64,000 bases of DNA from an uncultured Candidatus Melainabacteria bacterium (GTDB taxonomy: Bacteria > Cyanobacteriota > Vampirovibrionia > Gastranaerophilales > Gastranaerophilaceae), in assembly GCA_947570135.1 (NCBI GenBank), contig CANOTP010000003.1, positions 152,197-216,196 of the forward strand, written 5' to 3'. The notes beneath the pieces were generated by a model. That model worked only from the letters and a program-made list of their open reading frames with translations. It did no database searches and was not told the DNA's origin. Both the position numbers and the translations under genes were made by a program. Of the stretch, positions 37,802-46,656 are shown one piece after another; position 1 is the stretch's first letter; each line of letters begins with the position of its first letter.

Positions 37802-38119
37802 ATGACATTAATACAGAAAAAATTCGGGTTAAGAGTAAGAGAATTACGTAAAAACAGCAGACAAACACAAGAAAGTTTAGCGGAAAAGCTCGATATAGAT
37901 GTTCGTTCTTTACGTAAAATAGAGGCAGGAGAAAGTTTTCCGTCTGTCAGAACATTGGAAGCTTTGGTAGAAAATCTCGATACAGATTTACGGGAATTAT
38001 TTGATTTTGAGCACTTGCAGCCTGTGTCTGATTTGAGAGAATCCATTATTAATATGTTAGATGATAATCCTGATAAGCTTCAAGATATCTATAAAATTGT
38101 TAAGGCTTTGGTTTCTTAA
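37802..38119 (+). CDS. XRE-family regulator
   Basis: 105 residues from the ATG at 37802 (GAGGA upstream). The HTH domain is FGLRVRELRKNSRQTQESLA with recognition helix VRSLRKIEAG; it then has LRELFDFEHLQPVSDLR and a helical tail. The L-F-D-F-x-H-L linker and general build match the XRE protein at 55629, so the two are paralogues with the same kind of C-terminal extension. It probably controls the divergent acyltransferase gene. Confidence 0.88.
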   Translation: MTLIQKKFGLRVRELRKNSRQTQESLAEKLDIDVRSLRKIEAGESFPSVRTLEALVENLDTDLRELFDFEHLQPVSDLRESIINMLDDNPDKLQDIYKIVKALVS

Positions 38120-38193
38120 TTTACATTTGTTTACGATTTTGTCAATTATTCAATCCGAAAATTTCATACTCTCAAAATGAAGAAGTAGGAACA

Positions 38194-38439
38194 ATGGAAC
38201 GTTGGTCAGATCCGTTATTTACAACAATTGATAGAAATGTCGGTAAACGACATTTCGGGTATTTGAATCCTGTTCATACTCTTTGTACGGATGATACAAA
38301 AGAAAATAAAATAAGAAGTTTTATTGACCCGGGTGTTGCCGCCGCAACAAGTTTTATTAAAAATGATACGGCAAGAGATACTGCTTCTGCTCTGTTAAAT
38401 CCAATCGGATGGGCAGTGGGTAAGCTTTTTGGCTGTTAG
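38194..38439 (+). CDS. Small hypothetical protein (81 aa)
   Basis: MERWSDPLFTTIDRNVGKRH at the start, a middle IRSFIDPGVAAATSFIK and a mildly hydrophobic end LLNPIGWAVGKLFGC. GTAGGA precedes the ATG by about 7 bases. No family recognised. It may be cotranscribed with the XRE gene 75 bases upstream. Confidence 0.5.
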   Translation: MERWSDPLFTTIDRNVGKRHFGYLNPVHTLCTDDTKENKIRSFIDPGVAAATSFIKNDTARDTASALLNPIGWAVGKLFGC

Positions 38440-38448
38440 GTCACAATA

Positions 38449-39867
38449 TTATAAATCAATAAACTTGAAGCTCGGGTATTCGGAATTTCCGTCAAAATCC
38501 CGTGCTGCTTGTTGTAAAGCCGTACAAAACATTTCGTTTATCAAGACTTCTTTTTCGTTTGTTAAAACTCTGGTTTTAGGTAAGTTTTTAAGCACTTCAA
38601 ACCCTTGTTCTCCTGAGCCTATGTAAGAATCAAGAGTTAGTGAGAATTTACGTTCAGGGTTTATCGGGTTTTGGTTTTTATCAAGCAACTCTTTGTTATT
38701 TATATTTATTTGGATGATTTTACAGGTTTTATCCGTTTTGTTTCCTTTGCAGGTTATTGTAACGTTTTGTGAGCACTGTAAGAACCGTGAATTCCCGCGG
38801 TCTTTGAGCATTCGAAAAGTTACGGCGTTTTCAAAGACTTCTTTTAGCTGCGATACGGTAATTTCTGTTGTTTCAATTGTTGTTGCGGCACAAATTACCT
38901 GTTCAAAGTCGTATTTTGTAATAACTTCGCTGTCAGAAAGCCTTAGCGGGTACATTGTGAACCCTGTTGAGTGAAATGCGATATCTGTTTTGCCGATTTT
39001 TTTCATGGTATCAGAGATAAATGTTCCCAAAGGACATGGGTCAGAGTAACATTTTGTCAGGTTCAGAACCCGTTTTGCTATCGGTTCTTTTAACCGTGTT
39101 TCTTTTTCATATTCAAGTATCGGTGCTTCAAATTCGGGGATGAATTCTATATCGTTAACTGAAATTTCTTTAATATTATCGATTTTCGTACCAAGCGTCA
39201 TTGTGTACATTGAACGGGCAAACGAGTATGGGTAAAATATGTTGTTTTCATAATCTGCGGGAATCGGTGAATGCTCGTGTCCGCCTATTATAAGGTCGAT
39301 ATTTATCCCGTTTTCTTTTGCAAAGTTTTTAAGACAGTTGCTGTAGGTGTACCAATGGTGGTTAAGAACTATTATTTTATCGTAATCTTCTTTGATTGAG
39401 GTGATAAGTTCTTTGAAGGTATCGTTTGGCGTAAGAAGTTCACAGTTGAATTTTTTAGCGCACGAATTATTTATACAAAAACCTGTCAGAAGGATTTTGT
39501 GCTCGCCAAGTTCAATAATTTTATATTTTTGTGTTAATTTGGGTGAGATGTTCGCGCAGATTACGTTAATTCCTGCATTTTCAAACCTTTCGATCGTGTT
39601 TTTTAAGTATTCAAAATCAGCTTTTTTAAACCCGAAATCGTTGTTGCCAAGAGTTATAAAAATTTGTGCCTGCGGTAGAAGTTTTTTTAGTTTGAGGTAG
39701 GCGTTGACCGATAAGTCTTTATCATAAATTCCTTTAAATAAATCTCCGCAATCAAGCACAAGAAATGGTTCAACCGAATCCTTTTGTTTAGAATAAATTC
39801 CGCTTAAAAGTCTGCTTAAGTTTCTGCTTTCCTGGTGTGAGTCTGTTATTGCGTAGATGTTAGTCAT
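38449..39867 (-). CDS. 5'-nucleotidase/UshA-like metallophosphoesterase
   Basis: 472 residues from the ATG at 39867, which follows GGGAG. Two domains: a calcineurin-like phosphoesterase (ITDSHQESRN, LDCGDLFKG, LGNNDFGF, VLNHHWYTYS, GGHEHSP) and a C-terminal 5'-nucleotidase domain (about 260-460, with ATTIETTEITVSQLKEVFENAV and DSYIGSGEQG). The first motif has D-S-H where D-x-H is expected, so the metal site looks intact. There is no signal peptide, unlike secreted UshA. The start overlaps the uvrC stop. Confidence 0.85.
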   Translation of the reverse strand: MTNIYAITDSHQESRNLSRLLSGIYSKQKDSVEPFLVLDCGDLFKGIYDKDLSVNAYLKLKKLLPQAQIFITLGNNDFGFKKADFEYLKNTIERFENAGINVICANISPKLTQKYKIIELGEHKILLTGFCINNSCAKKFNCELLTPNDTFKELITSIKEDYDKIIVLNHHWYTYSNCLKNFAKENGINIDLIIGGHEHSPIPADYENNIFYPYSFARSMYTMTLGTKIDNIKEISVNDIEFIPEFEAPILEYEKETRLKEPIAKRVLNLTKCYSDPCPLGTFISDTMKKIGKTDIAFHSTGFTMYPLRLSDSEVITKYDFEQVICAATTIETTEITVSQLKEVFENAVTFRMLKDRGNSRFLQCSQNVTITCKGNKTDKTCKIIQININNKELLDKNQNPINPERKFSLTLDSYIGSGEQGFEVLKNLPKTRVLTNEKEVLINEMFCTALQQAARDFDGNSEYPSFKFIDL

Positions 39868-41530
39868 TATCTCCCTCAATAGCTTTTTTTGAGCGCAGTT
39901 TTCTATGGTATGTTATCGCAAACCTGTGGGCTTCATCACGGATTCTCTGGATTAAGAACAGTGCGCTTGATTCGCGCGGCAGAAGTATTGATTTTGATGT
40001 ATTAGGCAAGAAAACTTCTTCCTGTCGTTTTGCTAAGCTGACAAAATCAATCCCTGTTACCCCGAGTTCTTTAACAATTTGCATAACGCTTGATAATTGC
40101 CCTTTTCCGCCGTCAATGATGATTAAATCAGGTTTGTCCCAGCCTTTGTCGCCAAGGTGAGTAAGACGTCTTGTTAAAACCTCTTTCATTGATAAAAAGT
40201 CATCAGGTTTGCCTTCAGTTGATTTGATTTTGAACTTTTTATATTCTGATTTTTTACTCAAACCGTTTATAAATGTTACCATTGAAGCTACCGTATTGGT
40301 GCCTTGAATATGGGAAATATCGTAGCATTCGATTCGGTACGGGAAGTTGTTAAGTTTCAGTTTTTCTTTTAAGTATGAGCCGATATTGTTAAAATCATCA
40401 CGGATTTTAGACATTTTTGAAAGTTTTGCGTTATCTATTACAACGCGTGAGTTTTTATCCGCAAGACTTTGAAGTTCTTTGCCTTGGGCAGATTTCCCGT
40501 AACTGATTTTAACTTTTTTACTTGAGATTATATTTAGCCATTCTTCATAAAGTGCTTTGTTTCCGAGTGATTCGAGTTCGTTTGATACGATTCTGTCTGG
40601 AAATTCCAAAGACAGAGTGTTGTAGTATTCTTTGAAGAAGGTTTCAAAAAACTCGGTTCGGTCTTCTTCTTCAACCTCGTAGGTGAAATCTTTTTTATCA
40701 ATCAATCTGCCTTCTCTTATCATCATAATAACGACAACCAGAATCCCGTCTTCGTGTTGAAGCGAGATTATATCTTCGTTAAGTTTGGTGTTTTCGTAGA
40801 CGACTTTTTGTTTTTCAAGTGTTTGTTTTAAATCAAGATAGCTGTCGCGAAGTTTTGCGGCTTTTTCAAATTGTTCTGTGGCTGAGTATTTTTGGATTTG
40901 TTCCATAAGTTGTTTCATAAGCTCTGATTGTTTGCCTGATAGAAACAATTCAGCTTGATGCACAACTGCTTTATATTCTTCACTTGTTACAAGGTTCTGG
41001 CATGGTGCAAGACATTTTCCTATGTGGTAGTAAAGACAAGGTCGGGATTTGAATTTCGGGCTTTTACATTGTTTTAGCGGGAAAATCTTTTTTAGAAAAT
41101 CAAGTGTTGAATGCATTGCCCGAATATTTGTATATGGACCGTAGTAGCGTCCTTTTTCAGGATTCATATTGCGTTTGCGAACAATCGAAATCCGCGGAAA
41201 ATCTTCATTGGTAATTAAGAAATACGGATATTTTTTATCATCTTTTAATAAAATATTATAACGGGGTTTGTGTTTTTTTATGAGGTGGCTTTCTAAAATA
41301 AGCGCTTCGACTTCAGTATTTGTTATAATGTATTCAAGCCTGTCGATTTGTGAAACCAGAACGTTAACTTTAACGCTGTCGTGGTGTTTACGGTTAAAAT
41401 AAGACATTACACGGCGTTTCAGGATTTTAGCTTTTCCGACATAAATAATTTCGCCTTCCGCGTTGTAGTATATATAGCAGCCCGGTAATGACGGTAAAAG
41501 TTTTAAGCTTTCTTTTAATTTTTCGTTCAT
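39860..41530 (-). CDS. uvrC: Excinuclease ABC subunit C lacking the C-terminal HhH domain
   Basis: 556 residues. UvrC makes both incisions in nucleotide excision repair. Present: the GIY-YIG nuclease (GCYIYYNAEGEIIYVGKA), the Cys cluster C-L-Y-Y-H-I-G-K-C-L-A-P-C, the UvrB-binding UVR motif EKAAKLRDSYLDL and the RNase H-like nuclease domain (CYDISHIQG, IIDGGKGQLS). It ends at HRKLRSKKAIEGDND, where family members normally continue for about 50 residues with two helix-hairpin-helix motifs. The next gene starts inside its end, so this length is fixed by the layout. Confidence 0.93.
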   Translation of the reverse strand: MNEKLKESLKLLPSLPGCYIYYNAEGEIIYVGKAKILKRRVMSYFNRKHHDSVKVNVLVSQIDRLEYIITNTEVEALILESHLIKKHKPRYNILLKDDKKYPYFLITNEDFPRISIVRKRNMNPEKGRYYGPYTNIRAMHSTLDFLKKIFPLKQCKSPKFKSRPCLYYHIGKCLAPCQNLVTSEEYKAVVHQAELFLSGKQSELMKQLMEQIQKYSATEQFEKAAKLRDSYLDLKQTLEKQKVVYENTKLNEDIISLQHEDGILVVVIMMIREGRLIDKKDFTYEVEEEDRTEFFETFFKEYYNTLSLEFPDRIVSNELESLGNKALYEEWLNIISSKKVKISYGKSAQGKELQSLADKNSRVVIDNAKLSKMSKIRDDFNNIGSYLKEKLKLNNFPYRIECYDISHIQGTNTVASMVTFINGLSKKSEYKKFKIKSTEGKPDDFLSMKEVLTRRLTHLGDKGWDKPDLIIIDGGKGQLSSVMQIVKELGVTGIDFVSLAKRQEEVFLPNTSKSILLPRESSALFLIQRIRDEAHRFAITYHRKLRSKKAIEGDND

Positions 41531-41539
41531 AACTGTTTT

Positions 41540-42046
41540 TTAGTTTTCGGAAGATTCAGAATCGGTTTGAGATTCTTCTTTTGATTCTTTATTTGTGTCA
41601 GAATCAAGTTCAAAAAATTCTTCTATGGTATCAAGTTCTGAGTACTCATTTTTTGGTTTGTGTTTTTTCGGAGCATCGGATTTTGCTTCATCAGCTTCAC
41701 CTTCCATATTAACGGCTTTTTCTTCCTCTTCGGCTTTTACAAGTTCATTCATTGAAAGCCAAATTTCGTACAAATCAGAAATTATGGTACTGTTACCAAG
41801 CCATTTTCTTACGTGTTTTTCATCTGGTCCCAGTCCGCCGTCAACTTTTGTTCCTTCTTTTATATTAAACACTGCTTCTGAGATTCCGATACATACAATA
41901 ACGTTTGGAAAGTGGTATTTTGACTCGATTTTGAGTTTTAGGTTATTATATTTTGCAACACTCATGTTAGTTGAGTTGTGTGCATCTTCCTGAGCTTTAA
42001 TTATAAAGGTTTGGAGTTTTGTTGCTAATTCGTGTAAAGTTTTCAT
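41540..42046 (-). CDS. Hypothetical protein with acidic tail
   Basis: 168 residues. The first 105 look folded (YHFPNVIVCIGISEAVFNIKEG, KWLGNSTIISDLYEIWLSM). The last 60 are a disordered acidic tail rich in Glu, Asp and Ser with one basic patch (KKHKPKN). No signal. Family not recognised. It lies between a PFL protein gene and uvrC in the same direction. Confidence 0.6.
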   Translation of the reverse strand: MKTLHELATKLQTFIIKAQEDAHNSTNMSVAKYNNLKLKIESKYHFPNVIVCIGISEAVFNIKEGTKVDGGLGPDEKHVRKWLGNSTIISDLYEIWLSMNELVKAEEEEKAVNMEGEADEAKSDAPKKHKPKNEYSELDTIEEFFELDSDTNKESKEESQTDSESSEN

Positions 42047-42063
42047 TTTATATTCCTTTAATT

Positions 42064-43425
42064 TTAATTATTTAAACTGTGTATTGGTGCAGGGATTCTG
42101 CCGCCTCTTTGTACAAACGCGGAGGATGATAATTCATTTACTGGCATAATCGGGGCTTCACCTAACAATCCTCCGTAAGAAATTCTGTCACCGACTTTTT
42201 TCCCTGCAGCGGGGATAATTCTTACCGCTGTAGTTTTTTTGTTAATCATACCGATAGCCATTTCATCCGCGATAATTCCAGCAATTGTGTCTGTTGGAGT
42301 GTCCCCCGGGATTGCAATCATATCAAGCCCGACAGAGCAAACAGATGTCATTGCTTCAAGTTTGCTGAATGTCAGATAACCGTTTTCGGCAGCTTCAATC
42401 ATCCCTGCATCTTCCGATACGGGAATAAAGGCACCTGACAGCCCGCCAACGTGTGAACTTGCCATAATTCCGCCTTTTTTTACCGCATCATTAAGCATTG
42501 CAAGTGCGGCTGTAGTTCCGTGAGCTCCCGCGTGTTCCAATCCCATTGCCTGAAATATCCCTGCAACACTGTCCCCTTGCGCAGGTGTTGGTGCAAGAGA
42601 TAAATCTATTACTCCAAACGGGATATCAAGTCTTTTTGCCAATTTTCTGCCTACAAGTTCACCTGTTGAAGTTATTTTGAAAGCGATTTCTTTAATCTTG
42701 TTTGCCAGTTCGCTCATATCTGCATCTTTTGGTAACGCTTCAACTGCCGCTCTCACAACTCCCGGGCCTGAAACTCCCACGTTTAGTGCGCATTCTGGTT
42801 CTCCCATTCCACAAAAAGCTCCTGCCATAAACGGGTTATCCCCGGGAACGTTACAAAATACCACAAGTTTTGCCGCGCCGATTCCGTCACGGTCTTTTGT
42901 TAATTCTGCCGCTTTTTTGATTACTTCTGACATTTTTAAAACAGCATCCATGTTAATTCCTGCTTTTGACGTTGCCAAGTTGACCGAAGAACAAACATAT
43001 TCTGTTGTTGCCATAGCCTCAGGGATACTTTCTATTAAAAGCTTATCGCCTTTTGTGCAGCCTTTTTCAACCAAAGCCGAAAATCCTCCGACAAAGTTAA
43101 CCCCGACTTCTTTTGCCGCCTTATCAAGAGTTTGGGCAATTCTTACGTAATCAGAATTTTTGCAGGCTTCGCCGATAAATGATATCGGAGTAACCGCAAT
43201 ACGTTTGTTGATAATTGGGATTGAATACTCATCAGCAAGTTCATCAGCGTATTCAACAAGGTTTGAAGCATATTTTTTTATTTTGTTATAGATTTTGTCG
43301 CAAAGTATATCAATATCTTCCGAAATACAATCTCTTAAGCTCAGGGCAAGTGTTACCGTCCTGATATCAAGATTGTAAAGCTTAATCATATTTATTGTTT
43401 CTAATATATTATTTGTATCTATCAT
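42064..43425 (-). CDS. PFL family protein (UPF0210/DUF711)
   Basis: 453 residues, full length. It has long conserved stretches of the family, for example [47 protein letters not shown] and [16 protein letters not shown]. The structure resembles glycyl-radical enzymes but the biochemical role is unknown. An ACT-domain partner gene, common next to it in other genomes, is absent here. It overlaps the upstream MotB-like gene by 4 bases. Confidence 0.88.
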   Translation of the reverse strand: MIDTNNILETINMIKLYNLDIRTVTLALSLRDCISEDIDILCDKIYNKIKKYASNLVEYADELADEYSIPIINKRIAVTPISFIGEACKNSDYVRIAQTLDKAAKEVGVNFVGGFSALVEKGCTKGDKLLIESIPEAMATTEYVCSSVNLATSKAGINMDAVLKMSEVIKKAAELTKDRDGIGAAKLVVFCNVPGDNPFMAGAFCGMGEPECALNVGVSGPGVVRAAVEALPKDADMSELANKIKEIAFKITSTGELVGRKLAKRLDIPFGVIDLSLAPTPAQGDSVAGIFQAMGLEHAGAHGTTAALAMLNDAVKKGGIMASSHVGGLSGAFIPVSEDAGMIEAAENGYLTFSKLEAMTSVCSVGLDMIAIPGDTPTDTIAGIIADEMAIGMINKKTTAVRIIPAAGKKVGDRISYGGLLGEAPIMPVNELSSSAFVQRGGRIPAPIHSLNN

Positions 43426-44114
43426 TTTTTTAATCCTAATGCTGTTGAAACATTCCAGTCTTTAACTTTTAATTTCAATTCTACCCGTCTGCTTTTTGCG
43501 TAATCCTCAATTCCTTGTTCATTTAATACGGGTTCATTGAAGCTTTTACCTTCTACAACGACAATTCTTCGGAATTGTTCAGAATATTTTTTATCGTAAT
43601 TCGTTTTGAAAATGTACTCAGCAACTGCGTTAGCACGCTTTAAACTCAAGTCCATATTTCTTAAGAACTGTTCGTCTTTTGAGGTAATTCCCGCAAATGT
43701 TTGAGAATCGGTATGTCCTTGTATTATTATATGCTGAATTTGATTTGACAATTCCTTATCTGCAAAAATTGAATTAATATAAATCGGTGCAAGTTTATCT
43801 AACAGTTTTTTGCCGTTATTAGAAAGTACGTAACTGTTAAGTTCAAACAATTCAACATCAGAAATCTTCAAATCTCCGCTCATTTTATCAACATCAACGT
43901 CAATGTCGGCTTTTTGAAGTTCTTCTCCTATTTTTTGAGAAACTTCCATTTGAACCTGCTGCTGTTGAATGTTTTGCTGTGAGAATCCTGTCATAGCAAG
44001 TACAAACAGGGTTATAAAGATCATAGCCAGACCCAGTAAAAGGTCTGCCATTGTCACCCAGAAAATGTTTTCTTCGGCTCCGCTATTCTGTTGTCTCCTG
44101 AATCTTATTGCCAT
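43422..44114 (-). CDS. MotB/OmpA-domain motor subunit (ZorB-like)
   Basis: 230 residues. One N-terminal membrane helix has the ion-carrying Asp in [20 protein letters not shown] coiled linker rich in Gln follows, then an OmpA-like peptidoglycan-binding domain ([43 protein letters not shown]). With the MotA-like partner just upstream it should form an ion-driven stator complex. The build matches ZorB of Zorya defence and related non-flagellar motors. Confidence 0.85.
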   Translation of the reverse strand: MAIRFRRQQNSGAEENIFWVTMADLLLGLAMIFITLFVLAMTGFSQQNIQQQQVQMEVSQKIGEELQKADIDVDVDKMSGDLKISDVELFELNSYVLSNNGKKLLDKLAPIYINSIFADKELSNQIQHIIIQGHTDSQTFAGITSKDEQFLRNMDLSLKRANAVAEYIFKTNYDKKYSEQFRRIVVVEGKSFNEPVLNEQGIEDYAKSRRVELKLKVKDWNVSTALGLKK

Positions 44115-44123
44115 TTTTCCTCT

Positions 44124-45032
44124 TTAGAATAACTCATCTACAACATCTGATTTCTCGCTGTTTACTGATTCTTTTAACTGTTTATTTAATTGGTTAAGTC
44201 CGAAAATTAAGTTTTCAAGATATGGAACCAGGTTTGCCGAAGTACTTTGATTGAACGCTGTTTTAAATTGATCGGGTATTTCGGAAATCAGGTTTGCTGT
44301 AGTATTGTTTTGAAGTTTGGATTCTCTTAACAGTTCGTACAGGAATTTTTCTGCCGAAATACTTGCAAACAGGTTTCCTATGATTTCTTGAATCCTGTTC
44401 AATGGAGTTTTACACATTTTGTTATACAAAATTCTTTCAATCATAAGGAAAATTAATGATGAACCTACCGCAATAACCGAAACCAATGCCGCAGTCTGCA
44501 TACTTGTCATAAAGCTTGAAACAGATGCGATAGTTTTTTCCTGGGTAGAAAAGTCGATTCTGCCGAATGCTATTGCAATATTTAAAAACGTAAACAACGG
44601 ACCAAACCCTGTTAAAACAGTCGGGATTGTTTGTATCATTTTGAAGTTAAATTTTGATGTGATAAGAGTTTCTTCATTGAAGAAATACAATGGATCGGTT
44701 GAAGTTTGAATGTTTTGAACGGTTGAAGATATGTTTTGGTATTGGACGTCTTTAGCGCCTTGTTTTACCGCGATTGATTCCGAGAATACAAGAGTATTTC
44801 TGAATTCTGCCCATAAAGTCGAAACGTAAGGGTTATTTCTCATCCACTCATCAATTTCTTTAAAACGGAAATTTAAGTCGTTTTTCTTAAAATTTTCGGT
44901 GAATTTAATTAATATATTAATATTTTTACAAGCATAAATATACTTGGAAAAGCAGTATATTGTAGAAATAACAAAAACAGTAAGAACTACAAGTATTGGT
45001 ATATCAGTTAAAAGTTTTAAAAAATCCATCAA
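44124..45032 (-). CDS. MotA/TolQ/ExbB-type motor subunit (ZorA-like)
   Basis: 302 residues. A first membrane helix (ILVVLTVFVISTIYCFSKYI) is followed by a cytosolic region and two helices that form the channel core (TIPTVLTGFGPLFTFLNIAIAF and SFMTSMQTAALVSVIAVGSS, with SLIFLMIERIL). The signature L-T-x-F-G-x-L-x-T-F is seen in MotA/ExbB proteins. The tail after the last helix is about 100 residues, much shorter than the long coiled tail of ZorA in Zorya. No ZorC, ZorD or ZorE gene is near. Confidence 0.82.
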   Translation of the reverse strand: MMDFLKLLTDIPILVVLTVFVISTIYCFSKYIYACKNINILIKFTENFKKNDLNFRFKEIDEWMRNNPYVSTLWAEFRNTLVFSESIAVKQGAKDVQYQNISSTVQNIQTSTDPLYFFNEETLITSKFNFKMIQTIPTVLTGFGPLFTFLNIAIAFGRIDFSTQEKTIASVSSFMTSMQTAALVSVIAVGSSLIFLMIERILYNKMCKTPLNRIQEIIGNLFASISAEKFLYELLRESKLQNNTTANLISEIPDQFKTAFNQSTSANLVPYLENLIFGLNQLNKQLKESVNSEKSDVVDELF

Positions 45033-45089
45033 AATTCACCGATCCTTTAGCAAAAATTTTAGCATATTCGGGGGATTTTGGCAAATTAT

Positions 45090-45752
45090 TTATTCCAGAA
45101 TAAACTTAACTCCGCTGTGAATATATTTTCCAATAAGAATTAATAGAAAGCTTGCTATTATGTCATAGACAATTTTGAGTCCGCTTTGAGCCGTAATCCA
45201 GCCGCCTATAAAGCCTGCTCCCGAGTGTTTAAATAACGCAATAACAATCATGTATAAAATTCCGATAATATGGATAGTTAAAACCCCTGTAAATGCAGCC
45301 CCGATCATTCTCGGGAATGTATATTTTTTTAACAAAAGTCCTGCAATGATTACAGCGGGAATGTATGCAAGAATATATCCGAATCCGTATTCAAAAATAT
45401 ATTTTATTCCGCCGCCGAGTCCGAATATCGGAGCAAAACTTAAACCTGCCAAAATATATAGAACTACGCTTGTTAAAGCCATTTTTCTTCCCAAAGCCGC
45501 GCAAACAAACATTACAATTGGGATTTGCGGGATTAAATAAAAACTGAAAACAAAATCTTCTAATGTCGGGTTTTTTATTGAAAAAATGCTCATCGGAAGT
45601 ATAAAATGTTTGATGTTGAGGTTTACAAAAGAAGCCACAGTAATTAAAATTGTGCAAAAAATTACAATAACAAAATTCAGCAGAGGAATTTTGATTTTTC
45701 TTTGACTTTTATCAAGTCTTTTCATTTTTGGAATGAGAACTTCCTGTGTCAT
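45090..45752 (-). CDS. bioY: Biotin transporter BioY
   Basis: 220 residues with six hydrophobic segments. The family motif appears as GLGGGIKYIFEYGFGYILAYIPA, similar to the G-G-x-x-Y-x-x-x-P-T-x-G-Y of BioY. The S-component captures biotin and works alone or with an energy-coupling ECF module; no ECF genes are nearby. A cytosolic basic N-terminus of about 25 residues is longer than usual. It overlaps the upstream rimI gene by 4 bases. Confidence 0.75.
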   Translation of the reverse strand: MTQEVLIPKMKRLDKSQRKIKIPLLNFVIVIFCTILITVASFVNLNIKHFILPMSIFSIKNPTLEDFVFSFYLIPQIPIVMFVCAALGRKMALTSVVLYILAGLSFAPIFGLGGGIKYIFEYGFGYILAYIPAVIIAGLLLKKYTFPRMIGAAFTGVLTIHIIGILYMIVIALFKHSGAGFIGGWITAQSGLKIVYDIIASFLLILIGKYIHSGVKFILE

Positions 45753-46282
45753 TTTATGGTAATTTTCTCCTCAAGAGTTTTGATTATGTTTTCGTAATTG
45801 TTTTTAAATTCGTCAAAGAAAATGTTTTTTGTCCACATAATAAGCGCGTCTTCGTTATTGTTTTGATAATATTTTTTTCTTGTTCCGAATGATGTGAATC
45901 CGTACTTTGAATACAGATTAATTGCAGGGGTGTTGCTAACTCGAACTTCAAGTGTGATGTATTTGATTTTTTCTTTATAGCAATCATCAATTATTTGTTT
46001 TAGCAGTGCTTGTCCGTAGTGTCTTTTTCTGTATTCGGGAGCAATGGCAATCGTTGTAATATGGGCTTCGTCTAAGATATGCCAGCAGCCTGCATACCCT
46101 GCCAGTTCACCTTCAGATGTATGAAGTGAGTAATATCTTGCCAAATCATTGCGGATTTCATTAAGGAAAGAATCTTTAGACCAATGATGGTCGCCGTACG
46201 CTGACTCTTCGATTTTAATAACTCCGTCAACATCTTTCGCACTCATCTTGTTTATAATTACGGTTTCCGAATTTGTTTGCAT
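45749..46282 (-). CDS. rimI: Ribosomal-protein-alanine acetyltransferase-like GNAT
   Basis: 177 residues. GNAT fold with the acetyl-CoA loop IAIAPEYRKRHYGQALL and the RimI-type C-terminal segment LEVRVSNTPAINLYSKYGFTSFGTRKKYY. RimI acetylates the N-terminal Ala of ribosomal protein S18, and in many bacteria other N-termini. No Shine-Dalgarno is evident. The C-terminus is about 20 residues longer than in E. coli. Confidence 0.85.
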   Translation of the reverse strand: MQTNSETVIINKMSAKDVDGVIKIEESAYGDHHWSKDSFLNEIRNDLARYYSLHTSEGELAGYAGCWHILDEAHITTIAIAPEYRKRHYGQALLKQIIDDCYKEKIKYITLEVRVSNTPAINLYSKYGFTSFGTRKKYYQNNNEDALIMWTKNIFFDEFKNNYENIIKTLEEKITIK

Positions 46283-46326
46283 AGTGTTATGTTATCACGA
46301 GATTTGTGCGTGTGCAAGTATAATGG

Positions 46327-46540
46327 TTAATTTTCAATAAATGCGAGTTTAAAATCCAGAGTTTGGCAGATATATCCCATTTCGTATAATTTAAGCTTGT
46401 TTTGTGTCAGTCGATAATTTAAGTTTTGAGGAGAATAATATTTGCCCGTTACTTCTGTTAGTTTTTCTGCAAGCTTTTTTGGAAAGCATTATTTTGACTT
46501 CTTTTTTGGAATCAATTTTTTGAAAATTCTTAGATTGCAT
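46327..46540 (-). pseudogene. Small HTH regulator gene frameshifted at an A6 run
   Basis: From the ATG at 46540 the frame reads MQSKNFQKIDSKKEVKIMLSK. After a run of six A (T on the plus strand at 46475-46480) it becomes nonsense and stops early. In the neighbouring frame the sequence continues KKLAEKLTEVTGKYYSPQNL and then NYRLTQNKLKLYEMGYICQT to the stop at 46327, a clear XRE/Cro-type HTH. Removing one A would give a single 70-residue protein. It is head-to-head with the prepilin gene at 46657. Confidence 0.7.
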
Positions 46541-46575
46541 AACAAATATATTATATATTTAATATTTTTCAGCGT

Positions 46576-46604
46576 TTGACAAATAAAAGAATTGCTACAA
46601 TAAT
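46576..46604 (+). promoter_or_regulatory. Promoter of the 46657 prepilin gene
   Basis: TTGACA (46576-46581), a 17-base spacer and AATAAT (46599-46604). A TACAAT overlapping at 46596 is an alternative -10. Confidence 0.5.
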
Positions 46605-46656
46605 AAAAGTATTATTTTATAAATAAAGGTTGTGTTATAATTTTAAAGGGGGAATT

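Noticed and set aside
42677-43150. Plus-strand ORF of 157 codons inside the PFL gene
   Set aside because: Antisense shadow of a strongly conserved gene with no ribosome site.
43422-45032. Complete Zorya defence system
   Set aside because: ZorA lacks the long tail and no ZorC, ZorD or ZorE gene is within reach, so only a ZorAB-like motor is called.
46630-46656. Upstream TTG start for the 46657 prepilin gene
   Set aside because: The AAAGGGGG ribosome site lies inside this extension and points to the TTG at 46657.
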